Below, piece after piece: positions 47,631 through 59,176 of a stretch of 64,000 nucleotides of DNA; within the stretch, counting starts at the first letter, position 1; each line of letters begins with the position of its first letter. The position numbers were made by a program, and so were the translations under genes. The notes below the pieces were generated by a model. The model did not search any database. It was not told where the DNA came from and was given only the letters and a program-made list of their open reading frames with translations. Source of the DNA: Paraspadella gotoi (lineage: Eukaryota; Chaetognatha); the NCBI GenBank assembly GCA_051294375.1, contig CM119268.1, positions 18,120,005 to 18,184,004 on the forward strand. Reading direction: 5' to 3'.

Positions 47631-50600
47631 CTCTCTCTCGTCTCTTCTACTCTCTTGTGCCATTGAAAAAAAATAATGAAAATAGTCAATAATCATAATA
47701 TCTTATATTTTTGGCAATTTTTTTTTTTAAATTTTAATCTGAAGTAATTTCAAACTAACCATGAACGATGAAGATGACGACAACGACGATGCCGAAGTTA
47801 TTTAGGCGAAGTTTTCAGAAAAAATTCCTTTGGTGAATTTTTTTTTCGAAATCTTTCAGTTTCCCTCGTACTTTTTTTTTTAAATCCTTGAATATTTTTT
47901 TTGTTCAAAAAACGAGTCAGATACAAAGCGTAATCCTATCGAGTTTCGCCAACTCACACGCCTTTAGCGTCTCGTCCCTCGAGGAAAAACGGAAATTCAA
48001 ACATTTTTTTTTAAGAAAAACTTTTTCGAATTAAAAAATATCAAATTTTATAAAAAAATTTTTGTTCCGTAAAAAGGGTTCAAGTTTTTTCTTTTGTGAA
48101 AATATTTTTTAAACTTTTCACTTTTTAATTTTTGTTCGTTTAAACAAAATTTAAATTTAAAATTTAATTTCTTTGATTATTTAAATATTTTTTAAAATAG
48201 CTTCCGTTGAAGTTATGTCAGAAATTGTTGAAAACGGTTTAGTAGATTGTCGTTGATAATTACGAATTAATTCCATGCCTTTATTACATTTCTTTATTTA
48301 TAGTTTCTATCCCAGTTATTTTTCCGCAAAAATAAAACTGTTGGCGGAAAAGAGAATAGAAGGAGAGAGAGAAAGAGAGAAGAGAGAAGAAAGAAGGTAA
48401 AAACTCTTTACTCGGATTTTCGCTGCGAAAGAGAGCGTGAAGACGCGAAAAGAGATGTTGGAAGAGAGGAAGGCACTCTCTCCTGTTGGATGAGAGGAGG
48501 AGGAGGAGGGAGGAGGATGAGGAGGAGAGAAGGAGGAGGAAAGAGAGAGAATAAGCGGGAAAGGATGAGGAAGAGGAGGATGGTGATCCACTTTGAGATG
48601 GAACTTTTTTTATTTCGCTGTTGCTGGTTCCAACGAGATGAACAGGAGGAGGAGGAGGAGGAGGAAGGATGAGGAGGAGAAGGAGATGAGGAGGAGGAGG
48701 AGGAGGAAGAGAACATATTGAGGAAGAATAGGATGACGCCAGGGAAAAACAATAACAACGACAACTACGTCATTCGTCTCCTTTGCTGCGCCAAGGATTT
48801 TGAAAAGGGGAGAATGACCCTAAGTTAGGGTTGGTCTCAAAGGCTTTTAGCCACGCCTACTGAAAAAAAGGTTTGCGACTTGGAAAAGATTGAGAAAAAG
48901 AGTCTTTGGATTATTCCTTCCTTTGGCTACAAGTAAGACATACTATACAAAAATATATAATTTCATGTATTATGAAAACGGAATTTTGATCAATGACACG
49001 ATAACTGAAGAGAGAACAGTGTAAGCTCAGATTAATATAAAAATGGCATTTAAATATTTAACGTTAATTTATTTTTCTGGAGCCTAAATGAGAGTTTTCC
49101 TATTTTGATTTTTTTTTTTTTTGGTTCTTAAAAGTTTGAAAACGCCCCTAGTAAAAAGAAGTAAAAGTAAAAGCTCCCAGCTGTTTAATGAGAGACAGAG
49201 AGAAAAAGAGAGAGAGGAGTTGGTGAGACAGATCGAATGAAAGAAAATTACAAAAAGTTAAGAAAGAGATAGAAATGAGTAAAAAGAGTATTTAAAGAAG
49301 AAAGAAAGCAAAAAAAGAAAAGAATAAAGAAAGAAAGAATGAAAAAAAAAGAAACAAAAAAAGAAAAAAAGGAACAAAAGATATCCGCCAATCAATCTGT
49401 ATCATTTAAGCCAATACATAACTTTTTATTAGTATTGCCCACCAACAAACGAATCCGCCCTTTAGGCAACTGCGTCATTAAACATAACAAGTTTAAAAGT
49501 TTGTCCACAGAAATGCAATCAAAACAAAGTCGAAGCTCAAACTTCAAGACGTGAAATCAAAAGCTTCCTTCTCAAATCGGAATCTTTCTGACGCCCATGT
49601 CCCCCCTCTCTACTCCACCTCCCCCTCCCCCCTCCCGGTCACTCCGTTCAAACGTCCCGAGTTCGCGCCTTCTCACCCCCGGTTGCCCCTTTCTATCGTC
49701 AATCGTCACCGACTTCGAATCAAGACAATTTTTTCGCTCGAAATCCCGCGTGATGATCAAAAATCGTTGCCACGCCCACTTCCGGTGCGTAACGATCGAA
49801 TCTGACTCCGGTTTTATTTTGTCCGTCAATTAATCGTCACTCGCGTGTCGTGATCGTTCTGTCGAGTCTTATACGTCCGCCTTCATTACAGCATTGTTAT
49901 TCAAATGTTGCATTTCTCTCTCTCTCTCTCTCTGTCCTCTCTCTCTCTCTCTTCTCTCCACTCCTTCTTTTCTCTCGATGCCCTCCTCTCCTTTTGACGA
50001 GCGCGATAAAACAAGATCCCAAGAAATCCTTGGAAAAACTCCTTGTGTTATCCGGGGTTGGAAAAATTCATTGGTTTTGAACGAAGTTGGCTTGTGAAAA
50101 GAGTCAAAAAAATCAGGAAGAAAAGGAAAATACAAGAATTAAAATGTTATTTTTTCATTAAAAATTAGTAAAATAACAATTTCGATATCCACTTCGTACC
50201 AAGTTTCGACGAAATTAGTAAGATTTTTTTTAGCTTGCTATCGTTTGAATTTGATTTTTTGGGGAGCATACTATAAAAAGCGTATTTTGTAAAAGAAGGG
50301 AAAAATATGTCTCTAATAATAGTTTTATGAATACGTAAATGAGGTGTTTTTATTCATTTCAAGTAAATGATACAGATTGATGCACAAATACATAAACAGC
50401 AAATATAATAAACAAAATAAGTTCAGACAAAACTTGTGTATTTGTTAACACAAAGGTTCGCCAAAAATTGTGAAAGTCTTTGTGTTGTGATTGTATAGAT
50501 GTCGGGGTAATCTAATGAATCTCTAAGGGTTCGTATGCTTTGCCATCTGTTCCATTAAAACATTTCTCTTGCATTAGGTATATATTTACTTCCAATGCGA

Positions 50601-50827
50601 GTGTGAGCCTTTTGTTTCTTTCTTCGATCAACAAGTTTTGTCGATGAAGGATCGTCTCTCACGATTGAAGAAAATAATTAAACAAAATAGCTTTAAATGT
50701 TAGAAAAGTTATTATCATTGTAGACTCTCGTTTTCGTTTTATTAATTTTAATAATAGAATTAAACTGAGGCAAACCTTCAGTCTAAACCAATCAGTCAAT
50801 TTAAAATATTCGTCTCACCCTCTCAAA

Positions 50828-51490
50828 TTATTTTTCAAATTCACATTTAAAAAAAAAATTCATTATTATATTGGGTAATTGTTGTAGCATTCTCCTGAAA
50901 AAAAATTTCACAATATGAGAATTAATAGTAGACCTGGTTTGGAAAACAAAAGTAGAAAGAAGACTTGATAAAACGTTCGAAAAACTGAAAGGTGAGGTCG
51001 GGATTTTGGCAGACGCAATGTGCAAGACAAAAGAAAACAACGCAAGAGAAAAGATTTCAAGAAAACAGCAAGAATATCCAGTTCGTAAATAAAGACAGAA
51101 AACAAACGAAGCCAGTGGGGGGAGAAAAATGGGGGCAAGAGGCCGAAGTACGATAACCTGATTAAATTCCCCGCAAATTTCGTAGAAAGCCCGTTTTTTT
51201 TTTTTTTTTTCGATTTTCGTCAGATTCGAAACCGAGTCAAAACTTTTTCTCTTTTCTCCGAAACTTGATTGCGATAAATTTCGCCCGTAAACCGGTTTTC
51301 GTCTTAGCTTCGTCTCCCTCCCGGCTCTCCCTCTCGTATATACGCGAGCTTGAAAGCCACAAACACTTTCTGACTCGTGTCTCTCTCTCATTTTTTTTTT
51401 AGCGAAATACAAAGAAATTAGAAAAAGGACGGCGACGCCCTTGTTCGAGGAATGCTTAGAGGAAAAACAAAGAAATAACTTTGACGACAA
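50828..51490 (-). other. 220-codon minus-strand open frame, probably not a gene
   Basis: This is the longest frame in the window that does not cross N, apart from the Kelch exons and composition-driven frames. It shows no domain and mixes basic and Phe-rich parts. In the right copy (58315-58830) the same DNA is broken into several frames. It lies just upstream of the Kelch start and may be intergenic. Confidence 0.15.
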
Positions 51491-51703
51491 CGACGGAACA
51501 TTTAGCGTTTAGAATTGTCCAAAGAAAACATTCTTTCAGTTTCCATGCCTTTCCGTAGCGTCCTTTGCAAACGCTTAGTTTTCATTGCTACCTATTTGTA
51601 TATTTTACAATTTACACAGACTAATAAAGATGGCGTGAGTGGCGTGAGTTGGACAAGCAACCGATACACAAGTTACTAAATTAACTTGATAGCAGTGTGA
51701 GCT

Positions 51704-53596
51704 ATGTCTGCAACATCCAGTCAGGACAACTCCACGGTCATACTTTCCGCCTTTCCGTCCACCATGCCGTCTTCAATCCTTTGCCGACCAAACGTCGGGT
51801 TCGTCGGCAAACGCCGACGAGAAACTTCTTCTCCCGATCAGAGGCATCGACTCTCATCCCTTGGATTCGATGGAACTCGGGTAAGTGGAAGAGTGATATG
51901 GATGATTGGGATGATTTGGGATGAACTCACTTTTGGGTCACGCATTTGAGTGATCAATACGAGTCAGAAAAGGTGTTTTGCCTATGTTGTAATGGAAGTG
52001 ACTGCAATAAATTGTTAAATGACACGTAACTATTCCTAATTCTTTTCCCAGCCTCCGAGCCTTCCGTCGCCTAAGCGGACCCAGCGCCCTAACGAAAACC
52101 CTCTGCGGCGTCCGGCGCCGGAAGGTCGGCACCTCAACCACGGGTTCTTCCGGATCTCAAAGCGGCGCCGAGATTTCGTCTCGGCTCCGGATTCGTTCGC
52201 CGCCGTTCTCAGACGGCGTCGGTCTCTTGTGGGGAGGATACACAAAAGAGGTCCGTTTTTGAACTTTTGTAATTAAATTGTAACATTGAATAAATTAAAT
52301 AAATAGCAAGGTAGCGGAGTACTTGTTCATTTAAAATGAGATTGAGTTCTTCGATCTCATTTAAAATATTGTAGAAGTGGTTACAAATCGCATAAATAGC
52401 ATCATAAAATGTTATTAATCTCACTAAACTATATACAAACAAATAGATTTTATCCCTAACAAATTTATTTACAGGGGACCTTCTCTCCCTTCATCCGCCT
52501 TCCGCTCCTCCTACAACCTCCTCTTCTTCTTCACCTCCTCCTCTTCTCTCCTTCATTTTCGCTCTTCTCAACTTCTTTCTGACGACAACAACAACGACTC
52601 CGACCAACTTACCGGCGTCATATCCGGGGCGACGCTAATCGTCGGCGCCATTTGCACGGCGTCGTCTTTGCCGACGAAGTTAAAAACAGCGCCGGTTGGG
52701 CCGTCGTCGCCGGCCGCTTCCTCCGTGGGCGGCGCTCTTATACTTGCACGCCTAACCCATCGGACCAACGATGGGCATCTCTTGGATGCCTCAACTGCGC
52801 CGTCATGGGGGCGTCGATGGTCGTCGACTCTGAGTCGGAGAAAGAGAGAGAGGAGAGCCGCAGCAAGAAGCCGGTTTCCGGCCGCCGCGCCGGGACGGCA
52901 GTCTCCGTGCCGCGGCCCGCCGACGTCCGTCCTGCATCTTCGCCTCGAATCCCGGCGTCGAGAATTGCGGGCGCGTTTCGGCGACCGGCGCCGTTCCGCC
53001 GCCACAAGTAACGCCGCCCACGGCTGCGTCGACGGAAAGCTAGTTTACATCTTCGGGCGCGTCGTATTTGATGACGAACGACGAAGAAGATGGAAAGAAG
53101 AAGAAAATACGCCTCTGGCGCCAAAACCACACCCACCACGCCATCTTATACTCTCGACGCTCTGGCCAGTTCCGCGACTCTATCCAGTGGGCGCGGTCGC
53201 GACGGCGCGCGACGGACATCGGGCTGGACTCACGAAGGAAAAGCTCTATTTCTTTCGGTGGGAAAGGTCCCTCGACCCGGTGGGAATGGAAACGACAACA
53301 ACAACGGACGACGACGACGATGACTTTGCCCCTCCGGCGCCAAGATTCTCGAGGGCGGCGATTGGACGCCGTGGCGTTCCATACCCGGCGCCTTCTGCCT
53401 GCAATCAGCTTGTTGAGATTCGACCCGGCGTCTCGCTGCTTCGACCTCGTTAAAGGTCCGGGACGACGCCGGCGCGCGGGTCGATTGCGGCGTCGCCAAA
53501 GTCAAGGGGCCGCGTTTTTCATTCACGGTGGCGTTTGTGACGATCTGGCGACGAAGGACGTTTCACGGCGTTGACTTGGGGACAGAGGCGTGGAAG
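51704..53596 (+). pseudogene. Broken, truncated copy of the Kelch-repeat gene
   Basis: Exon 1 (51704-51880), exon 2 (52052-52251) and exon 3 (52475 to about 53596) lie in the same order, with the same AG acceptors and GTAAGT first donor, as in the intact copy at 59177-62260. Single-base changes shift the frame in exons 1 and 3, so the peptide alternates between the right frame and nonsense. The end of exon 3 has lost its donor (AAGGTGGAG instead of AAGGGTGAG), and no fourth exon follows before the next gap. It is either a real truncated duplicate or an uncorrected version of the same gene; the indel pattern favours the latter. Confidence 0.7.
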
Positions 53597-53710
53597 CTCA
53601 TCAAGGTGGAGTTTCGAAGGGCGGGACGCAAGGATGCAGGCTACATTTAGGAACATAAAATCTTCTTTGATGATACATGGATAATCTATGTAATAAAAAA
53701 ATAAGTCCAT

Positions 53711-54268
53711 ATGACACAATGAAAAATAACGTGCGAAACGGTCTCGTGCTGATTTGTCCCTTTAAAATCGTTCTCTGAGCCAAATTAATTGATCACTACT
53801 TTTGGTAATATGTGCGATATACACTACTGGACATACCTGTATCTGACCATAAACCCTTGACCATCAACAAAAAAGCTAACTAGATCAAAATAGTAAAAAA
53901 GATGAAGCAATATAGCTCGAAACGCTTACAAATTTTAAACCATTGCTTTTATAAATGCAAAAAAAATATTAATATTATTAAAACAAAACTTTAACGATAA
54001 CCTAATAGTTAACCGAGACCAAGATGAATATTTTTTACCCATCATTTCTTCAATTTATATGAATCATTTGTTTGTAATTAGTCAATTAATCTAAATACAA
54101 TATGACAATTCATTTTCAATTTTCTTTATGAATGGGAGTTTTCTCTGCTTACTCCCCTTGTGTCTAATTATTTAATATTTTAAAGGTATTTTCAAAAACC
54201 TTATATAATTACTATATTTTTCACTTTTTTTCAATTCTTTAAAACAAAACAACATTATAAAAACATTT
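53711..54268. other. AT-rich segment found only after the left Kelch copy
   Basis: No gene is seen. At 53901-53923 it holds GATGA-AGC-AATATA-GCT-CGAAAC, which looks like the 3' half of a hammerhead core but lacks the leading CT. It ends at a 25-N gap. Confidence 0.4.
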
Positions 54269-54293
54269 NNNNNNNNNNNNNNNNNNNNNNNNN
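54269..54293. other. 25-N gap between the two K copies
   Basis: Exactly 25 N. The right side starts inside the (CGAA)n array that also begins the left copy. Confidence 0.95.
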
Positions 54294-54830
54294 CGAACGA
54301 ACGAACGAACGAACGAACGAACGAACGAAAAAAGGAACAAATGAGCAGACGAAAAAAAAGACGTCGCTCCAATTTCCCACAGAAGGAAAAGTTTTATGAA
54401 GTGATCTTCGGAACTTTTGTAAGAGGTCAAGGGTTGTAAGAGGCTTGTTTTTGAGAGGCAAGCATCCGGATACAACGCAAGCAAGAGAGAGGAAGAAAGA
54501 ACGAAAGAAAGAAAGAAGAAAGAAGAGAAGAAAGAAAGAAAGAAAGAAAGAAAGAAGAGAAGAAAGAGAAAGAAGAAGAAGAGAAAGAAGAAAGAAAGAA
54601 GAAAGAAAGAAAGAAAGAAAAGAAAAGAAAGAAAGAAGAAAAGAAAGAAGATAGATAGATGCCGTTGCAAGGGCGGGAATTTCAAACAAAAGGCGAGAGG
54701 GGGGGGGAAAGATTTTTCGTGAATGGAGGAGGCGAATAAAAAAGAAATCAGAGGAATGAAAACAGAGGTGAGAGATCTCATCGAGAGAAAACAAAGGAGA
54801 GAAAGAAACGAGATTGTTTCGAAGAAACGG

Positions 54831-54898
54831 GAGACTAATTGGGGACGGATCGCGGAGCGTAGTAGAGACTAATTGGGGACAGATCGCGGAGCGTAGTC
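54831..54898. repeat. Two tandem 34-bp units
   Basis: GAGACTAATTGGGGAC followed by GGATCGCGGAGCGTAGTA is repeated with one substitution. The left copy has the same pair at 47140-47207. It lies just upstream of the GGGTCA palindrome. Confidence 0.8.
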
Positions 54899-54944
54899 AG
54901 CGGGACGGGATCGGGAATGGTGTGCGGCGACCAGCGGGATGATC

Positions 54945-54962
54945 GGGTCACCTGGGTGACCT
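54945..54962. promoter_or_regulatory. GGGTCA inverted repeat (right copy)
   Basis: Identical to 47254-47271: GGGTCA, CCTGGG, TGACCT. It is preserved although the surrounding sequence differs by indels. Confidence 0.3.
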
Positions 54963-55202
54963 CAGGAGGTCAATGCTTTGGGTCAAGTAGCTGAAGAGAG
55001 AGGAATGTTCGATTCGATATGGTTGTTTTTACTAAAATGAAACAGCTATATTCAATGAGATATTTTTTTCCCACCGAAATTGAATAAACTATTCAAATTA
55101 TTTGTTGCAGAGCGTAAAGTTTAAACTTTAAAGGTCAAAAAGTTTTCGTCGAATCGAGAAAAACAAATAAACATCAAAGTTTATATTCGTCGATCGATGA
55201 AG

Positions 55203-55335
<133 letters not shown>

Positions 55336-56039
55336 CTCGCCATTGAAAAAAAATATGAAAATAGTCAATAATCATAATATCTTATATATTTTGGCAATTT
55401 TTTTTTTAAATTTTAATCTGAAGTAATTTCAACTAACCATGACGATGAAGATGACAAAAACGACGATGCCGAAGTTATTTAGGCGAATGTTTCAGAAAAA
55501 AATTCCATTGGTGAATTTTTTTTTTCGAAAGTCTTTCAGTTTCCCTCGTACTTTTTTTTAAATCCTTGAATATTTTTTTTGTTCAAAAAACGAGTCAAGA
55601 TACAAAGCGTAATCCATCGAGGTTTCGCCAACTCACACGCCTTTTAGCGTCTCGTCCCTCGAGGAAAAACGGAAAATTCAACATTTTTTTTTAGAAAAAC
55701 TTTTTCGAATTTAAAAATATCAAAATTTTATAAAAAAATTTTTGTTCCGTAAAAGGGTTCAAGTTTTTTCTTTTGGTGAAAATATTTTTTTAAACTTTTT
55801 CACTTTTTAATTTTTGTCGTTTTAACAAAATTTAAATTTAAAATTTAATTTCTTTGATTATTTAAATATTTTTTAAAATAGCTTCCCGTTGAAGTTATTG
55901 TCAGAAATTGTTGAAAACGGTTTAGTAGATTGTCGTTTGATAATTCGAATTATTCATGCCTTTATTTACATTTCCTTTATTTATTAGTTTCTATCCCAGT
56001 TATTTTTCCGCAAAATAAAACTTTGGCGGAAAACGAGAT

Positions 56040-56070
<31 letters not shown>

Positions 56071-57283
56071 AAAGAAGGTAAAAACTCTTTTACTCGGATT
56101 TCGCTGCGAAAGAGAGCGTGAAGACGCGAAAAGAGGATGTGGAAGAGAGGAAGGCCTCTTCTCTGTTGGATGAGAGGAGGAGGAGGAGGAGGAGGAGGAG
56201 GAGGAGGAAGAGGAACAATATTGAGGAAGAAGAGGATGACGCAGGGGAAAACAATAACAACGACAACTACGTCATTCGTCCTCCTTTGCTGGCGCCAAGG
56301 ATTTTGAAAGGGGAGAATGACCCGTAAGTTGAGGGTTGGTCTCAAAGGCTTTAGCCACGCCTACTGAAAAAAGGTTTGCGACTTGGAAAAGATTGAGAAA
56401 AAGATGTCTTTGGATTATTCTTCCTTTGGCTACTAAGTAAGACATACTATACAAAAATATATATATTTTCATGTATTTTATGAAAACGAATTTTGATCAA
56501 CATGACACGATAACTGAAGAGATGAACAGTGTAAGCTCACGATTAATATAAAAATGGCATTTAAATATTTACGTTAATTTATTTTTCTGGAGCCTAAATG
56601 AGAGCTTTTCTATTTTGATTTTTTTTTTTTTTTTTGGTTTCTTAAAAGTTTGAAAACGCCCCCTAGTAAAAGAAGTAAAAGTAAAAGCTCCCAGCTGTTT
56701 AATGAGAGACAGAGAGAAAAAGAGAGAGAGAGTTTGGTGGAGACAGATCGAATGAAAGAAAATTACAAAAATTATAGAAAGAAAGATAGAAAGAGTAAAA
56801 AGAGTATTAAAGAAAGAAAGAAAGCAAAAAAAGAAAGAAATAAAGAAAGAAAGAATGAAAAAAAAGAAACAAAAAAAGAAAAAAAGGAACAAAAAAGATA
56901 TCCGCCAATCATCTGTATCATTTAAGCCAATACATAACTTTTTATTAGTATTGCCCACCAACAAACGAATCCGCCCCTTTAGGCAACTGCGTCATTAAAC
57001 ATACAGTTTGTCAACAGGAATGCAATCAAAACAAAGTTCGAAGCTCAAACTTCAGACGTGAAATCAAAAAGCTTCCTTCTCAATCGGAATCTTCTGACGC
57101 GCCATGTCTCCCCCTCTCTACTCCCACCTCCCCCCCTCGCGCGTCACTCCGTTCAAAAAGTCCCGAGTTCGCGCCTTCTCACCCCCGGTTGCCCTTTTCT
57201 TCGTCAATCGTCACCGACTTCGAATCAAGACAATTTTTTCGCTCGAAATCCCGCGTGATGAATCAAAAATTGTTGCCACGCCC

Positions 57284-57319
57284 ACTTCCGGTGGCGTACG
57301 ATCGAATCTGACTTCCGGT
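57284..57319. promoter_or_regulatory. Two ACTTCCGGT (ETS-type) sites, possible promoter
   Basis: ACTTCCGGT occurs at 57284-57292 and again at 57311-57319, followed by CCATTTTGTCC. The first site is intact in the left copy (49778-49786); the second is changed to GACTCCGGT. Such pairs are common in TATA-less metazoan promoters. They lie 1.9 kb upstream of the Kelch start codon and could serve that gene or an unseen neighbour. Confidence 0.3.
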
Positions 57320-57424
57320 TTTCCATTTTGTCCGTCAATTAATCGTCACTCGCGTGTCGTGATCGTTCTGTCGAGTCTTCTACGTCCCGCCTTCATTAAC
57401 AGTCATTGTTATTCAAATGTGCAT

Positions 57425-57470
<46 letters not shown>

Positions 57471-59100
57471 TCTTCTCTCTCCTTTCTCGATTACGAGCGC
57501 GATAAAACAAGATCCCAGAAAATCCTTGGAAAAACTCCTTGTGTTATCCGGGGTTGGAAAATTCATTGGTTTTGAACGAAGTTGCTTGTGAAAGAGGAAA
57601 AAAAATCAGGAAGAAAAGGAAAATACAACAATAAAATGTTATTTTTTCATTAAAAATTAATAAAATACAATTTGATATCCACTTCGTACCAAGTTTCGAC
57701 GAGATGAGTAAGATTTTTTTAGCTTGCTATCGCTTGATTTGATTTTTGGGGGAGCATACTATAAAAAGCGTATTTTGTAAAAGAAGGGAAAATATGTCTC
57801 TAAAATAGTTTTATGAATACGTAAATGAGGTGTTTTTATTCATTTCAAGTAATGATACAGATTGATGCACAAATACATAAACAGGCAAATATAATAAAAC
57901 AAAATAAGTTCAACAAAACTTTGTTATTTGTTAACACAAGGTTCGCCAAAAATTGTGAAAGTCTTTGTGTTTGTGATTGTATAGATGTCGGGGTAACCTA
58001 ATGATTCTCTAAGGGTTCGTATGCTTTGCCATCTGTTCCATTAAAACATTTCTTTGCATTAGGTATATATTTTACTTCCAATGCAGAGTGTGAGCCTTTT
58101 GTTTTCTTTCTTCGATCAACAAGTTTTGTCGATGAAGGATCGTTCTCTCACGATGAAGAAAATAATTAAACAAAATAGCTTTTAAATGTTAGAAAAGTTA
58201 TTATCATTGTAGACTCTCGTTTTCGTTTTATTATTTAATAAATAGAATTAATACTGAGGCAAACTTCAGTCTAAACCAATCAGTCAATTAAAATATTCGT
58301 CTCACCCTCTCAAATTATTTTTCAAATTCACATTTAAAAAAAAATAACATTATTATATTGGGTAATTGTTGTAGCATTCTCTGAAAAAAAATTTCAAACA
58401 ATATGAGAATTAATAGTAGACCTGGTTGGAAAACAAAAGTAGAAAAGAAGACTTGATAAGTTCGAAAAACTGAAAGAGTGAGGTCGGGATTTGGCAGACG
58501 CAATGTGCAAGACAAAGAAAACAACCAAGAGAAAAGATTTCAAGAAAACAGCAAGATATCAGTTCGTAATAAAGACAGAAAAACAAACGAAGCCAGTGGG
58601 GGGAGAAAATGGGGGCAGAGGCGAAGTAGCGATACCTGATTAAATTCCCCGCATATTCGTAGAAACCCGTTTTTTTTTCGGATTTTCGTCAGATTCGAAA
58701 CCGAGTCAAACTTTTTCTCTTTTCCCGAAACTTGATTGCGATTAAATTTCGCCCGTAAAACCGGTTTTCGTCTTAGCTTCGTCTCCCTCCGGCTCTCCCT
58801 CTCGTATATACGCGAGCTTTGAAGCCACAAACACTTTCTGACTCGGTCTCTCTCATTTTTTTTTAGCGAAATACAAAGAAATTAGAAAAGGACTGGCGAC
58901 GCCTTGTTCGAGAATGCTTAGAGGAAAACAAAGAAATAACTTTGACGACAACGACGGAACATTTTCTTCTTATTTTTCAAAGTAGCGTTTAGAATTGTCA
59001 AAGAAAACATTCTTTCAGTTTCATGCCTTTCCGTAGCGTCCTTTGCAACGCTTAGTTTTCATTGCTACCTATTTGTATATTTTACAATTTACACAGACTA

Positions 59101-59110
59101 TAAGATGGCG
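59101..59110 (+). promoter_or_regulatory. YY1-like AAGATGGCG near the Kelch start
   Basis: AAGATGGCG followed by TGAGTGG lies about 70 bp before the start codon, a usual place for a YY1 site in the 5' leader of metazoan genes. The left copy has it near 51628. The ATG inside it is out of frame and would encode only a short peptide. Confidence 0.3.
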
Positions 59111-59176
59111 TGAGTGGCGTGAGTGGACAAGCAACCGATACACAAGTTACTAATTAACTTGATAGCAGTGTGAGCT

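Larger units (their letters stand above)
46441..53710. repeat. Repeat set K, left copy (contains the broken Kelch copy)
   Basis: The part from 46633 matches 54330-61173 along its length, with many small indels on both sides. It includes the GAAA tract (about 46797-46938), the paired 34-bp units at 47140-47207, TC repeats at 47512-47645 and the Kelch exons 1-3. Similarity ends after AAGTCCATAT. The sequence that follows (53711-54268) is not found after the right copy. Confidence 0.85.

Noticed and set aside
50828-51490. 220-codon minus-strand frame as a gene
   Set aside because: No domain, composition that follows local base bias, and broken in the collinear copy at 58315-58830.
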